A stretch of DNA of 64,000 nt from Vibrio penaeicida (GTDB lineage: Bacteria > Pseudomonadota > Gammaproteobacteria > Enterobacterales > Vibrionaceae): contig NZ_JAUYVM010000019.1 of the NCBI RefSeq assembly GCF_030689305.1, positions 1 through 64,000 of the forward strand, written 5' to 3'. This document shows, piece by piece, positions 16,468 through 24,729 of the stretch. The notes under the pieces are model-generated. The model made no database searches and had not been told where the DNA came from. It saw nothing but the letters and a program-made list of their open reading frames with translations. The position numbers and the translations under genes are program-made. How positions within the stretch are numbered: position 1 is the first letter of the stretch; every line of letters begins with the position of its first letter.

Positions 16468-17082
16468 TTATTTGCTTTGTGGAACTTGAAAGCTCGCTCG
16501 CGCTTTGTCGACTTCTAGACGTTTCGAACATTCTAAAGCGTGATCATTAATTAACCCCATCGCCTGCATAAAAGCGTAGGCAGTTGTTGGTCCTACAAAC
16601 TTCCACCCTCGCTTTTTTAGTTCTTTCGATAGAGCGATCGACTCCGAAGACGTAGATGCTGTTTGCGGTTTAAAATCAGCGGACAGTTTTGCTTCATATC
16701 GCCACAAAAATGCTGCAAGTGATCCCTCTTCTGCAACCAACTCTTTTGCTCGTTTCGCGTTATTGATCACCGCTTCAATTTTTCCACGATGCCTTATAAT
16801 GCCTGCATCTTGTAATAAGCGCTCAACGTCTTTTTCATCAAACTCTGCGACTTTGTAAAAATCGAATTGCGCAAAGGCTGCTCTCAAATTCTCTCTTTTA
16901 GATAATATGGTGCGCCAGCTTAAACCCGATTGAAAACTCTCTAAGCAAAGCTTTTCAAACAACCTTTTGTCGTCAGAAACCGGAAAGCCCCATTCTTTAT
17001 CGTGATACTCAAAAAAATCCGGCGCTGCACTGCACCAACCGCAGCGAGGTAATCCATCTGGTCCCGTTACCGTATCTGCCAT
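16468..17082 (-). CDS. tag: DNA-3-methyladenine glycosylase I
   Basis: Removes 3-methyladenine from alkylated DNA, starting base-excision repair. The 204 residues from MADTV fit Tag length. CGWCSAAPDFFEYHDKEWGF contains the Cys and first His of the zinc-binding site and the conserved EYHDxEWG. Later come FQSGLSWRTILSKRENLRAAF and the C-terminal GWKFVGPTTAYAFMQAMGLI with NDHALEC supplying the last His and Cys. The start at 17082 is chosen for its GGGAAGGGAAA site; a longer frame to 17148 would overlap the YciI gene. It is the third gene of a TetR-YciI-Tag unit, with one base between YciI stop and this start. Confidence 0.95.
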   Translation of the reverse strand: MADTVTGPDGLPRCGWCSAAPDFFEYHDKEWGFPVSDDKRLFEKLCLESFQSGLSWRTILSKRENLRAAFAQFDFYKVAEFDEKDVERLLQDAGIIRHRGKIEAVINNAKRAKELVAEEGSLAAFLWRYEAKLSADFKPQTASTSSESIALSKELKKRGWKFVGPTTAYAFMQAMGLINDHALECSKRLEVDKARASFQVPQSK

Positions 17083-17083
17083 A

Positions 17084-17374
17084 CTATTTCCCTTCCCAAA
17101 ATTGCAAATTTTTGTCTGCGGTATGAATAACTGTTTCAGTAACTTCAACAGTCACAATTCCCTCAGAAACAAAGGGATCGGTTGCAATTCTTGCGTCCAG
17201 TGCTTCTCTATCAACGTCTACAGCGAAGAGACACCCACCTGGACCGGGCTTTAAATTACCAACTAAAACAAATACACCATCGTCAACGCCTTGCTTCACC
17301 CACGCATTATGACCTGCCATATGCGCCTTAGCTTTATCCATTTGCCCAGTCATTGTCATTGAAACAACAAACAT
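17084..17374 (-). CDS. YciI-family protein
   Basis: A 96-residue YCII-fold protein, dimeric alpha/beta barrel. It contains HMAGHNAWVKQGVDDGVFVLVGN (helix and strand) and PGGCLFAVDVDREALDARIATDPFV, ending GIVTVEVTE. The conserved His and Asp of the YciI putative active site appear to be present. Reaction unknown. AAGGAG precedes the ATG. It lies between the TetR regulator and tag with short spacing, so the three probably form one transcript. Confidence 0.85.
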   Translation of the reverse strand: MFVVSMTMTGQMDKAKAHMAGHNAWVKQGVDDGVFVLVGNLKPGPGGCLFAVDVDREALDARIATDPFVSEGIVTVEVTETVIHTADKNLQFWEGK

Positions 17375-17406
17375 GCCACTCTCCTTATTGGATTCTTTTT
17401 ATCTGA

Positions 17407-17979
17407 TTACTGTAGTTTTTCTATTTGATCTTCTAGCCAATCCTGCATTTGACTTATCTCATTCTGCAGAAAGTCATCGTCTTTAAACGCATTTAATAGC
17501 GTCGCTACGCCTTGACTGCGACCCAAAATGTGCATTGCCATTGGCTCGGACTGTTCTTCAAAACCTAGCGCTACAAACTGCTGCATCAACCAAGTTTTAA
17601 ACAAAGAGAATAGACGGGTCGCGTCCTCTAAAGCAGGGTGTCGTAACTTACTTAACTCTGTCGTGAGCGTTCCTACAGGGCATCCATAGCGCTCAATTTT
17701 AGACTTGTTGCTTATGAGGATGTGAATAAAACTCATGATCCTCTCTTTAGGATTTTGGCTTTTGATATCCCAACCATTAAGCATGTCTTCCGTCATCACT
17801 AAACGGCGGTTTATAACGGCAGTTAGAATGTCGTCCTTCGTTTTAAAGTGATAATAAAAATTCCCTCTCGAAATACTTACTGAAGAAGCGATATCTGCAA
17901 AAGAGGTGAACTCGTACCCCTTTTGATAAAACAGTAAATCCGCGGCTTCTACTATTTTTTCTCGTTTACTGCGGTTCAT
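17407..17979 (-). CDS. TetR-family repressor (NemR/AcrR-like)
   Basis: A 190-residue repressor. The N-terminal helix-turn-helix is REKIVEAADLLFYQKGYEFTSFADIA, then SVSISRGNFYYHFKTKDDIL (about 30-49), the standard TetR operator-binding domain. The C-terminal domain (about 60-190) would bind the inducer and includes a single Cys in ERYGCPVG (about residue 100). That is the position type used for sensing electrophiles in NemR, but this is only suggestive. Two palindromes upstream at 18013-18061 are likely operators. It leads the YciI-tag unit, hinting at induction by reactive or alkylating compounds. Confidence 0.9.
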   Translation of the reverse strand: MNRSKREKIVEAADLLFYQKGYEFTSFADIASSVSISRGNFYYHFKTKDDILTAVINRRLVMTEDMLNGWDIKSQNPKERIMSFIHILISNKSKIERYGCPVGTLTTELSKLRHPALEDATRLFSLFKTWLMQQFVALGFEEQSEPMAMHILGRSQGVATLLNAFKDDDFLQNEISQMQDWLEDQIEKLQ

Positions 17980-18012
17980 ATTTCACCTTAACTCGCTCTA
18001 CCTTCCTCAAAA

Positions 18013-18061
18013 TAGGACAGTTGACCTAATCACAAAGAAATAAAATAGGACAAACGTCCTA
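18013..18061. promoter_or_regulatory. Pair of 6-4-6 palindromic operators upstream of the TetR gene
   Basis: TAGGAC-AGTT-GACCTA (18013-18028) and TAGGAC-AAAC-GTCCTA (18046-18061) have identical left halves and the same geometry; the second is a perfect palindrome. Their centres are 33 bp apart, near three helical turns, on one DNA face. The geometry matches NemR-type boxes. Alternatively, the perfect one, flanked by A and T runs, could be the terminator of the membrane-protein gene at 18094, or do both jobs. Confidence 0.72.
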
Positions 18062-18093
18062 TTTTTTCTCAGATCGTTGTCACAGAGTTAAGA

Positions 18094-18654
18094 TCAAGCG
18101 CTCTGATTCAATCTCGCGTAATGGTTCACACCAAAGCTATACACCACTTTTAACATAAACAAAGCACTGACAATCTCCATCCAATTTGGTAGTTGAAGAA
18201 GTGGAAGTAACAATAGCCCCACACACATAACAGTGGCACCAATAAATGTTTGATATGAGCTTCCAGCATAGCGATTCACGACCGTGGCGAAACCGATAGT
18301 AAATGCCCAGACGATGCCTGCTTCTATAAGGGGACCTTCCAACAACCAAGCAATTAGTAGGATGTGAACGTGGCTAATAATAAAAACTATCCGCGCTTTG
18401 GGTTTACTCGCGTAGTAATTGTTTGTTCCTCGGCTAAAATTGGCAATACAGCCAGCTAGAACATCAGCAACGATGATGAAGCCAACAATAGTCGCAATGA
18501 GCCCCCTACCCTCGACAATATTCGGAAAATAGTACGACGTGTAAATTAGCCAAGTCCCCAACGTGGCAAACAAAGCGATACAAACCACTTCAAAGTAAGT
18601 TTGCTCCTCTCCCAATACTTCATGTAAAGACGGATGAACCTGAAAACTTGTCAT
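18094..18654 (-). CDS. Polytopic membrane protein of unknown function
   Basis: The 186 residues contain about five membrane helices (about 22-42, 52-72, 88-108, 112-128 and 140-172). The N-terminal 20 residues are cytoplasmic and polar. GGAAGGAG precedes the ATG. No characteristic motif is visible and I do not recognise a family. It lies upstream of the TetR gene on the same strand but is separated by the two operator-like palindromes, so it may be a separate unit. Confidence 0.7.
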   Translation of the reverse strand: MTSFQVHPSLHEVLGEEQTYFEVVCIALFATLGTWLIYTSYYFPNIVEGRGLIATIVGFIIVADVLAGCIANFSRGTNNYYASKPKARIVFIISHVHILLIAWLLEGPLIEAGIVWAFTIGFATVVNRYAGSSYQTFIGATVMCVGLLLLPLLQLPNWMEIVSALFMLKVVYSFGVNHYARLNQSA

Positions 18655-18864
18655 AGAAAACTCCTTCCTAATCTCTCTGCTTTCAGGCTATCAAACCTTG
18701 CAATAGCACCAAGTTAATACCGCAATATCTTTTATGCCCAAAAGAGTAATTTCCAAGCCGCATAGAAATGAAATCTAATAGATAAAACTAACATTCACCG
18801 GACTTATATCAATCACAGCAGCGGTATATTCGCTCCAATATAAATAACACTATAAAAATGCGAC

Positions 18865-20028
18865 ATGAAATTACTTGCTCCCACCCTCTTGATAACATCG
18901 TTCATTTTCGCAACTCAGACTCACTCAGCAGATGCATTAGATTTGCTTAATCACACTGAAGCTAAAAGCGATATCGCAGAGCAAAGCGCTCTCGACGACC
19001 TAAGCTATTACGCATCAGCTGAATTAATTAAAACAACCTACCAGAAACAACTCTATACCTTGTCGCCATTCAAAGAAGGGCATTTTGGGTTACGAATGTA
19101 CCGCCAAACATTGGACCCACAATACAAATATGCCATTTGGAGCGACCTCGCGCGCGTAGCAAGTAAACTCAATCGGTTTAGTGAAGAAGTACATACACCA
19201 GAGCAAATTCACAAGTACTCTATTCAGAGACTTTCTCGTTACCTCGACGATCGCGATGAACGCAGTTTACGTAGGTTTAACGCCACCAAGATGATGCCTG
19301 AATATATGTACCTTGGTGTGGGTCTTCTAGGTTCGATGGCACGGGCAAATGAATATGGGCTGCAACACAAAGCAGACGCCAAGCTTAGATCCGTTATTCG
19401 CCGTTTTGATTTTAAAAAATACGCGACCAATTCGACCATGATCGAAGCGTGGGCAGCACAACTTGCGAATCAAGTGTATTGGCTTCGCCAGTTGGGTGAA
19501 CAGGACGTTGTCACAGAATTCATTGAGAGCTTCCGTGCCACCTATCCAGATGAAAAGGATGCCGAACTCACTCGGCAGCAATTTGGCAACAAGCTTTATG
19601 GAATGACCCATATTATCCTTGCAGACTCAGGCTATTACCAATATTCAGTTTCAGAAAAAGAACATCAGTGGATCTACGATTACTTTAGAAGCAATATCTC
19701 GCTTATCCTTGAAAGAGCAAAAGAGGATGTGATTGCCGAAGTGGGGATTTCATTCTTACTCGCAGGTTTGGATAATGATCCCGTTGTTGAAAAGACAAGG
19801 AAAGCCATCAAAGCTTCCATCAATTTGGAAGCCGGGTTAGTTCCATCGGTTTCAGGTAGCGTTTCACTTTCTGGTGGTGAACATCGAAATGTACTAGCCA
19901 TTATGTTGCTAGACTGGAAAGGCACTAACGCTGCCCCCAAATATCAGCAACACAGTTCGGTTTTCTCTTCACTTCCCTATGGGCTTGAACCGAAAAGCCT
20001 TGCTAACACACCGCCTTCACCTCATTAA
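18865..20028 (+). CDS. Exported DUF3541-like protein
   Basis: A 387-residue precursor with a Sec signal peptide (MKLLAPTLLITSFIFATQTHS, cleavage near residue 21-23). The mature protein is soluble-looking, helical and rich in Tyr and Arg (SPFKEGHFGLRMYRQTLDPQ, MMPEYMYLGVGLLGSMARANE). A conserved-looking C-terminal stretch follows, with ISLILERAKEDVIAEVGISF. It resembles the Vibrio proteins labelled DUF3541, but that is recollection rather than a search. No function is known. Upstream AT-rich sequence probably holds the promoter; no strong ribosome-binding site is seen. Confidence 0.65.
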   Translation: MKLLAPTLLITSFIFATQTHSADALDLLNHTEAKSDIAEQSALDDLSYYASAELIKTTYQKQLYTLSPFKEGHFGLRMYRQTLDPQYKYAIWSDLARVASKLNRFSEEVHTPEQIHKYSIQRLSRYLDDRDERSLRRFNATKMMPEYMYLGVGLLGSMARANEYGLQHKADAKLRSVIRRFDFKKYATNSTMIEAWAAQLANQVYWLRQLGEQDVVTEFIESFRATYPDEKDAELTRQQFGNKLYGMTHIILADSGYYQYSVSEKEHQWIYDYFRSNISLILERAKEDVIAEVGISFLLAGLDNDPVVEKTRKAIKASINLEAGLVPSVSGSVSLSGGEHRNVLAIMLLDWKGTNAAPKYQQHSSVFSSLPYGLEPKSLANTPPSPH

Positions 20029-20051
20029 CCTGAATTTAGGGTCTTCAGACC

Positions 20052-20477
20052 CTAATCTTTTAAAACGCCATCCAATCTTTTACCCATGCTCACTGACTCA
20101 TCCACTGCATAACCCAAATGTTTGTAAAAGGCGATCACCTTCTCATTGGTGCTTCTGATTTGGAGGTTAATTTTAGGACAACCTTTCGCTAACAGCTTTT
20201 CTTCTAGCGCATCCATTAGCGCTTTTCCTGCCCCACTGCCCTGGAAATTTGGGTCCACCGCTAAGTAATTAGCCCAACCTCGATGCCCTTCATACCCGCC
20301 CATCACACTTGCGGTGATTTGGCCATCTTGCTCTAACACCAAAAACAACTCGCGGTCATGAGCAACTTTTATGTCTATGTCTTTACTGGGATCGTTCCAA
20401 GGTACAACCAATCCACAGGCGTTCCATAATTCGATGACTCGCGATTTATCTGAGTCCTTAAATGTCCGTATTTTCAT
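20052..20477 (-). CDS. ypeA: GNAT acetyltransferase YpeA
   Basis: A GNAT enzyme of 141 residues, the length of E. coli YpeA, and co-linear with it as far as can be judged by eye. MKIRTFKDSDKSRVIELW opens the fold, LVVPWNDPSKDI follows, and LAVDPNFQGSGAGKALMDAL is the acetyl-CoA loop (about 72-91). INLQIRSTNEKVIAFYKHLG closes it. YpeA has lysine-acetyltransferase activity in E. coli, but its targets are not settled. AAAGGAC precedes the ATG. It reads leftward, convergent with the DUF3541-like gene. Confidence 0.88.
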   Translation of the reverse strand: MKIRTFKDSDKSRVIELWNACGLVVPWNDPSKDIDIKVAHDRELFLVLEQDGQITASVMGGYEGHRGWANYLAVDPNFQGSGAGKALMDALEEKLLAKGCPKINLQIRSTNEKVIAFYKHLGYAVDESVSMGKRLDGVLKD

Positions 20478-20512
20478 ATTCGTCCTTTATTCTGCTAACA
20501 ATGCTATTCATG

Positions 20513-20581
20513 TACCCAAGTGACCTTAAGATGCAGGGTTCAAAGCCGCTGATCCAAGCATCTTAAGGTTACTTGGGTATA
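20513..20581. repeat. Short (69-bp) derivative of the ACCCAAGT palindromic repeat
   Basis: The left end TACCCAAGTGACCTTAAGAT and right end ATCTTAAGGTTACTTGGGTA form a long imperfect stem. The outer 28 bp also match the left end of the 281-bp element at 9688 (including GCAGGGTTCA). The two inner arms of the long element are missing, so this is an internally deleted member. It lies just upstream of ypeA. Confidence 0.85.
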
Positions 20582-20601
20582 ACTTCCAAAGGTACAAAAA
20601 T

Positions 20602-20633
20602 AAAAGGGCTGAGAAAACCCCAGCCCTTTAAAA
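20602..20633 (-). terminator. Rho-independent terminator of nupC
   Basis: On the minus strand AAAGGGCTG pairs with CAGCCCTTT around a nine-base loop and is followed by TTATTTTT. It lies about 45 bp beyond the nupC stop. Confidence 0.85.
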
Positions 20634-20678
20634 ATCAACAAATTGAGTACTTAAGTACCCTTTATCCCTCTGGTTCTA

Positions 20679-21887
20679 CTAAAGCAATATAAAGAGACCC
20701 GCTAAACACGCACTCATTAGGTTTGCCAACGTACCAGCCAATACCGCTTTAAAGCCCAAATTCGCCACTTCGGAACGTCTCTCTGGCGCAATAACACCAA
20801 TAGAACCCAGCTGAATGGCAATTGAACCAATATTCGCAAAACCACACAAAGCAAAAGTGACAATCACTTGTGTATGTTCTGAAAGTGCATCTTTGTTTGC
20901 CACAAAGTCGATAAAGGCGACAAATTCATTCATGACCACCTTTTGACCAATGTATGAACCAGCGGCAAGCACTTCGCTTCCCGGAACACCTATTACCCAT
21001 GCTAATGGCGCAAAGATATACCCAAAGATAGCTTGGAGTGTAATGCCTCCAAATCCGGCGAAATCCCCTAGCGATTCCAAACCTGTGTTCACCATAGCAA
21101 TCACACTAACAAAAGCGATAAGCATGGTTCCAACCGCAACAGCGACTTTCATTCCGTTCATAGCGCCACTCGCCAATGCATCAATCACATTACTTTGCTC
21201 AGCTTTGTCCATTTCTACATCATGGTTCTGCGCAGGTGTTTCTTGTTCTGGCACCAAGATCTTTGCCATCAGTAAGCTGCCCGGTGCCGCCATGAAACTC
21301 GCCGCGATCAGGTATTTCAATTCCACACCCAAGCCTGCATAGCCACCTAAAACACTGCCCGCAACAGAAGCCATACCACCCGCCATTACGGCGAACAATT
21401 CTGATCGAGTCATCTTTGAAAGAAACGGACGGACTAGGAGTGGAGATTCCCCTTGAGACAAAAAGATATTACCAGTCGCAACGAGGGATTCTGCTTTGCT
21501 CGTTCCAAGAAACTTTTGGATCCCGCCACCTATAAATTCGATGACTTTTTGCATAATGTCAAGGTAATACAGCGCCGAGATTAACGCACTGAAGAAAATG
21601 ATGATCGGCAGAACTCGAACCGCAAATATAAAACCCGTGTTGGCAAGATCACCGAACAGAAAGGCAATCCCCTCATCGGCAAAACCGAGCAAACTCGACA
21701 CTCCACTACTCAAAGTTGTTAAGGCAGCTTGCCCCCATGGGAAATAAAGCACTAATGCAGCAAACCCAACTTGAAGCATCAAAGCACGCGACACGGTTTT
21801 CCAGTTTATGGCTTTACGATTTTCAGAAAAAAGAAACGCACAAAGTAACAGGGTAAAGACACCCAAAAGGCTAAATAGAATCGTCAT
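20679..21887 (-). CDS. nupC: Concentrative nucleoside transporter (NupC/CNT family)
   Basis: A 402-residue inner-membrane symporter of usual CNT length. Family landmarks are VLPIIIFFSALISALYYL, the motif VATGNIFLSQGESPLLVRPF (about 148-167, containing the QxE/sPLL substrate site), and GSYIGQKVVMNEFVAF with the NEF motif. The C-terminal ALCGFANIGSIAIQLG is also typical. It imports nucleosides with a cation. AGGAAA precedes the ATG. The unusually long 567-bp upstream region carries hairpins and PurR/CytR-like palindromes. Na+ or H+ coupling cannot be told from sequence alone. Confidence 0.93.
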   Translation of the reverse strand: MTILFSLLGVFTLLLCAFLFSENRKAINWKTVSRALMLQVGFAALVLYFPWGQAALTTLSSGVSSLLGFADEGIAFLFGDLANTGFIFAVRVLPIIIFFSALISALYYLDIMQKVIEFIGGGIQKFLGTSKAESLVATGNIFLSQGESPLLVRPFLSKMTRSELFAVMAGGMASVAGSVLGGYAGLGVELKYLIAASFMAAPGSLLMAKILVPEQETPAQNHDVEMDKAEQSNVIDALASGAMNGMKVAVAVGTMLIAFVSVIAMVNTGLESLGDFAGFGGITLQAIFGYIFAPLAWVIGVPGSEVLAAGSYIGQKVVMNEFVAFIDFVANKDALSEHTQVIVTFALCGFANIGSIAIQLGSIGVIAPERRSEVANLGFKAVLAGTLANLMSACLAGLFILL

Positions 21888-22116
21888 CAGATTTCCTGTT
21901 ATCGGCAGTAAAAAGTGGAAGCATTAAATTGCAGAGCGGAATACAGAAAACAAGTTTGACTGGGCATGGTATGAAACCAACCCACGGGAGAATAGGACAT
22001 AAAAGTCATTGAATGTTCACCTTTACAAGCAGTTAAAAATAGCTGGTCCGGTCCTTGGGGTCATTCACCTGCCCTATCGAGCACTCCTTGTGACGGCTTG
22101 TATTGGTTATTTATGA

Positions 22117-22171
22117 TTCATCGCTTTGAACGAAAAGCGATGAATTTATCAGCCTCGGCTTATAACCGAGT
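22117..22171 (-). other. Two strong hairpins in the nupC upstream region
   Basis: TTCATCGCTTT (22117-22127) pairs perfectly with AAAGCGATGAA (22134-22144), and CTCGG (22154-22158) with CCGAG (22167-22171). They lie about 230-285 bp upstream of nupC, within a gap that otherwise has no gene. If the promoter lies to their right, they belong to a long structured nupC leader; otherwise they may act as a terminator for rightward read-through. I match no known riboswitch class. Confidence 0.5.
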
Positions 22172-22214
22172 GAGAAGTATAGAGAATAAATTGAGATATT
22201 CATCACATTTTTAT

Positions 22215-22282
22215 ACGCAAACGTTCGCGCGAACAATACTTAAGCATTTTTAGGATTCACTATTAAATACAAACGTTTGCTT
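22215..22282. promoter_or_regulatory. Two LacI-family (PurR/CytR-like) operator palindromes
   Basis: ACGCAAACGTTCGCGC at 22215-22230 and ATACAAACGTTTGCTT at 22267-22282 each match the E. coli PurR box ACGCAAACGTTTGCGT at 13 of 16 positions, including the central AAACGTT core. They are spaced 52 bp apart, compatible with DNA-looping or cooperative binding. They lie between nupC (leftward) and the SRPBCC gene (rightward). Nucleoside transport makes nupC the likelier target. Confidence 0.65.
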
Positions 22283-22454
22283 CAAATGATCCGCGCTTTA
22301 ACGCGCGGAGGTTTCCATCATCGAGAAAAAATAAACGGCATGTTGAACATTTTTTATTTTGAAAATGTCCATTGAAGAAAAACTGGTTCGTCATGTGAGT
22401 GAAAGCAATATTGCTTTACCTAACGCACAGTTTGTTAATTAAAGGAGAAACAAC

Positions 22455-22964
22455 ATGACGTTTACTACTATTTTTATGTCGATTGTAGGCATTTTAATTT
22501 TGTTGTCTGTCGGCGCGCTTTTACTGCCAAGGCACATTAAAGTTGAAAGAAACACGCTTCTTCCTTCTGGTGCAAAAAAAGTACTGGAATTGGCGTCTTC
22601 CAATCGTGGCTATCAACAATTCAACCCTTATAAGTCAGAAGATCCCAATCTGAAAATCACGCATTTTGGACCTGAAACCGGTGTTGGTTCTGGTTTTCAC
22701 TTTAACGGTAAAGACGGTAAGGGAAGCCAAACCGTGGCATCGATATCGGATACCTCTGTTCAGTACAACATTGACTTAGGAGCCATGGGACAACCTACAC
22801 AAATGATTAAAGCAGAGCCAAACAAAAACGGCGTTTTGGTTACATGGCAAATGAACATGGATTTAGGGATGAACCCCATTTCACGAGTGTTCGGGTTATT
22901 TATGGACAAAATGGTAGGCAAAACCTTTGAAAAAGGGCTGACCAATTTAGCTCGGGTCGTTTAA
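22455..22964 (+). CDS. SRPBCC-fold protein with N-terminal membrane anchor
   Basis: A 169-residue protein. Residues 1-25 form a hydrophobic anchor (FMSIVGILILLSVGALLLP). The remainder follows the START/SRPBCC pattern used to bind hydrophobic ligands: IKVERNTLLPSGAKKVLELASS, GVGSGFHFNGKDGKG and a final helix from ISRVFGLFMDKMVGKTFEKG. AAAGGAG precedes the ATG. Its neighbours are a YciI-like and an ECF42 sigma-factor gene. SRPBCC proteins are common companions of such sigma factors, which suggests a regulon; no reaction can be assigned. Confidence 0.8.
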   Translation: MTFTTIFMSIVGILILLSVGALLLPRHIKVERNTLLPSGAKKVLELASSNRGYQQFNPYKSEDPNLKITHFGPETGVGSGFHFNGKDGKGSQTVASISDTSVQYNIDLGAMGQPTQMIKAEPNKNGVLVTWQMNMDLGMNPISRVFGLFMDKMVGKTFEKGLTNLARVV

Positions 22965-23010
22965 CTCAAAACCAGAATATATTCATTACAAAACATCTAA
23001 GGAGAACATT

Positions 23011-23364
23011 ATGCGCTATACATTTTTACTCTACACCGATCCCGCTGATATTGCTCACATGACACCTGAAGACTGGGCGGCCGAAAAAGAGGTTTACGGT
23101 GCCTACATAGAATCGCTTCAAAAAGCAGGTGTATTTGTTGATACAGATTGGCTCCAACCTGTAGAGACAGCCACAACCTTGAGCGTGAAAGGTGGGAAGA
23201 AACATGTGCAAGATGGTCCATTTGCAGAAACAAAAGAGACATTAGGTGGATTTTTCGTTGTTGACGTGGCGGACCTAGATGCTGCGTTAGCTTGGGCAGA
23301 AAAATGCCCAGCCGCCAAAGTGGGTAAAGTCGAAATCCGTGCTTCTGCTATGGGCACCTATTAA
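23011..23364 (+). CDS. DGPF/YciI-family protein linked to an ECF42 sigma factor
   Basis: A 117-residue YCII-type protein bearing DGPFAETKETLGGFFV (about 70-85), the DGPF signature that gives this group its name, then VADLDAALAWAEKCPAA and GKVEIR. These proteins are the hallmark genomic partners of ECF42 sigma factors. Their biochemical activity is not known. AAGGAG precedes the ATG. The sigma-factor gene follows after 28 bp, so co-transcription is nearly certain. Confidence 0.93.
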   Translation: MRYTFLLYTDPADIAHMTPEDWAAEKEVYGAYIESLQKAGVFVDTDWLQPVETATTLSVKGGKKHVQDGPFAETKETLGGFFVVDVADLDAALAWAEKCPAAKVGKVEIRASAMGTY

Positions 23365-23392
23365 CGCTGTATTTTAAGAAGAATGAGGTGTT

Positions 23393-24586
23393 ATGAATAA
23401 CGAATACCGTGCCGTCGAAATGGCGGCACGTGAATCATACGGTAAGCTTTTGGCTTTTCTTTCCGCTAGAACGCAAGATATTGCCTTAGCAGAAAATGCA
23501 TTGGCAGGCGCGCTTGAGAAAGCGCTCACTTATTGGGTGGAGAATGGCATTCCCAAAAGCCCTGAAGCGTGGCTAATGACCGTGGCAAAAAATCGCATTA
23601 CCGATAGGCAACGTCAACTTGCTAAATTCCCTGAGGAATCGGAAATACAGGAGGAATGCGAAATGGATCAACATGAAAACACGTTACCCGACAAACGATT
23701 AGAGTTAATGATGGTGTGCGCGCATCCTGCGATCTCATCAGAGCTGCACACACCATTGATGCTGCAAACGGTACTTGGGATTGAGGCGAAGGTTATTGCC
23801 CGACTGTTTATGTATTCACCGGCTGCGTTAACCAAAAAGCTCGTACGCGCAAAAGCTAAAATCCGACATTCAGGCATACCTTTTGCGATCCCAGATCCCT
23901 CCCATTTGGAAGAGCGTCAAAACGCCATATTTGAAGCCATTTATGCACTTCACACCTATGATTGGCTGGATCCTAACGACAACTTTGGAGAAGAGGCTCT
24001 TTACCTCGCCTATATGTTAACTGGGCTAATGCCAGAGAACCCTGAAGCAAAGGGGTTAGCGGCGCTCATCGCATTAAGTCAATCGCGTTGCAAAGCCAGA
24101 ATTGTAAACAACGTTCTCGTCCCTGTTGATCAGCAAGATATGGCGTTATGGGATGATACACTATCTCAATACGCCCATCGAAAGCTGAAAGATGCCTACC
24201 ATCTGAATGAAGTTGGACGCTTCCAGATTGAAGCCGCTATTCAGTCCATTCATCAGGCAAGAAAACAGACCAATAAAACCGATTGGAAGGCATTAAGCCA
24301 GCTCTACCCTGCGTTACTGAAATACGCTCCATCAGCGGGTGCCATTGTTGCAAACATTGTGGTGCTAGCTCATGTATTAGGATTTAAAGAAGCCCTCGAA
24401 CAACTGGACAAAGTTGAAGTACACATTGGGTCTGGCTTTCAACCATTATGGGCAGCCCGTGCAGAATTCCATGCTCAAACAGGTAATAAAGAAAAAGCCC
24501 TCGTGAGTTACGAAAAAGCGATGTCACTTGCAACCGATACACCCACTATTCGGTTCTTAGAATCCAAACGAAATGCACTGACTTAG
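23393..24586 (+). CDS. ECF42-type RNA polymerase sigma factor with C-terminal helical extension
   Basis: A 397-residue alternative sigma factor, about twice the size of a minimal ECF sigma. Region 2 is visible as KLLAFLSARTQDIALAENAL and PEAWLMTVAKNRITDRQRQ. A spacer with DKRLELMMVCAHPAI follows, and region 4 is LQTVLGIEAKVIARLFMYSP followed by LVRAKAKIR. The C-terminal half (about 180-397) is a helical, TPR-like domain (DUF6596-type) characteristic of ECF42. No anti-sigma factor is present; in this group the extension is thought to replace it. The preceding DGPF protein gene supports the assignment. Confidence 0.92.
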   Translation: MNNEYRAVEMAARESYGKLLAFLSARTQDIALAENALAGALEKALTYWVENGIPKSPEAWLMTVAKNRITDRQRQLAKFPEESEIQEECEMDQHENTLPDKRLELMMVCAHPAISSELHTPLMLQTVLGIEAKVIARLFMYSPAALTKKLVRAKAKIRHSGIPFAIPDPSHLEERQNAIFEAIYALHTYDWLDPNDNFGEEALYLAYMLTGLMPENPEAKGLAALIALSQSRCKARIVNNVLVPVDQQDMALWDDTLSQYAHRKLKDAYHLNEVGRFQIEAAIQSIHQARKQTNKTDWKALSQLYPALLKYAPSAGAIVANIVVLAHVLGFKEALEQLDKVEVHIGSGFQPLWAARAEFHAQTGNKEKALVSYEKAMSLATDTPTIRFLESKRNALT

Positions 24587-24729
24587 CGGTGACGTTGCCC
24601 TCTAACCAAATAGCACTGGCGCATTGTAAGAGAACACTTACAAATACATGATATAAATGTGATTTCTACGAATTGTTTTGGCTCCGTTATCCATGCATCA
24701 TATTCAACATGGAATGGAAGGAGCACAGC

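Noticed and set aside
21990..22175. Known riboswitch (purine, c-di-GMP) before nupC
   Set aside because: I could not fit the conserved cores of these classes to either strand; only hairpins are reported.
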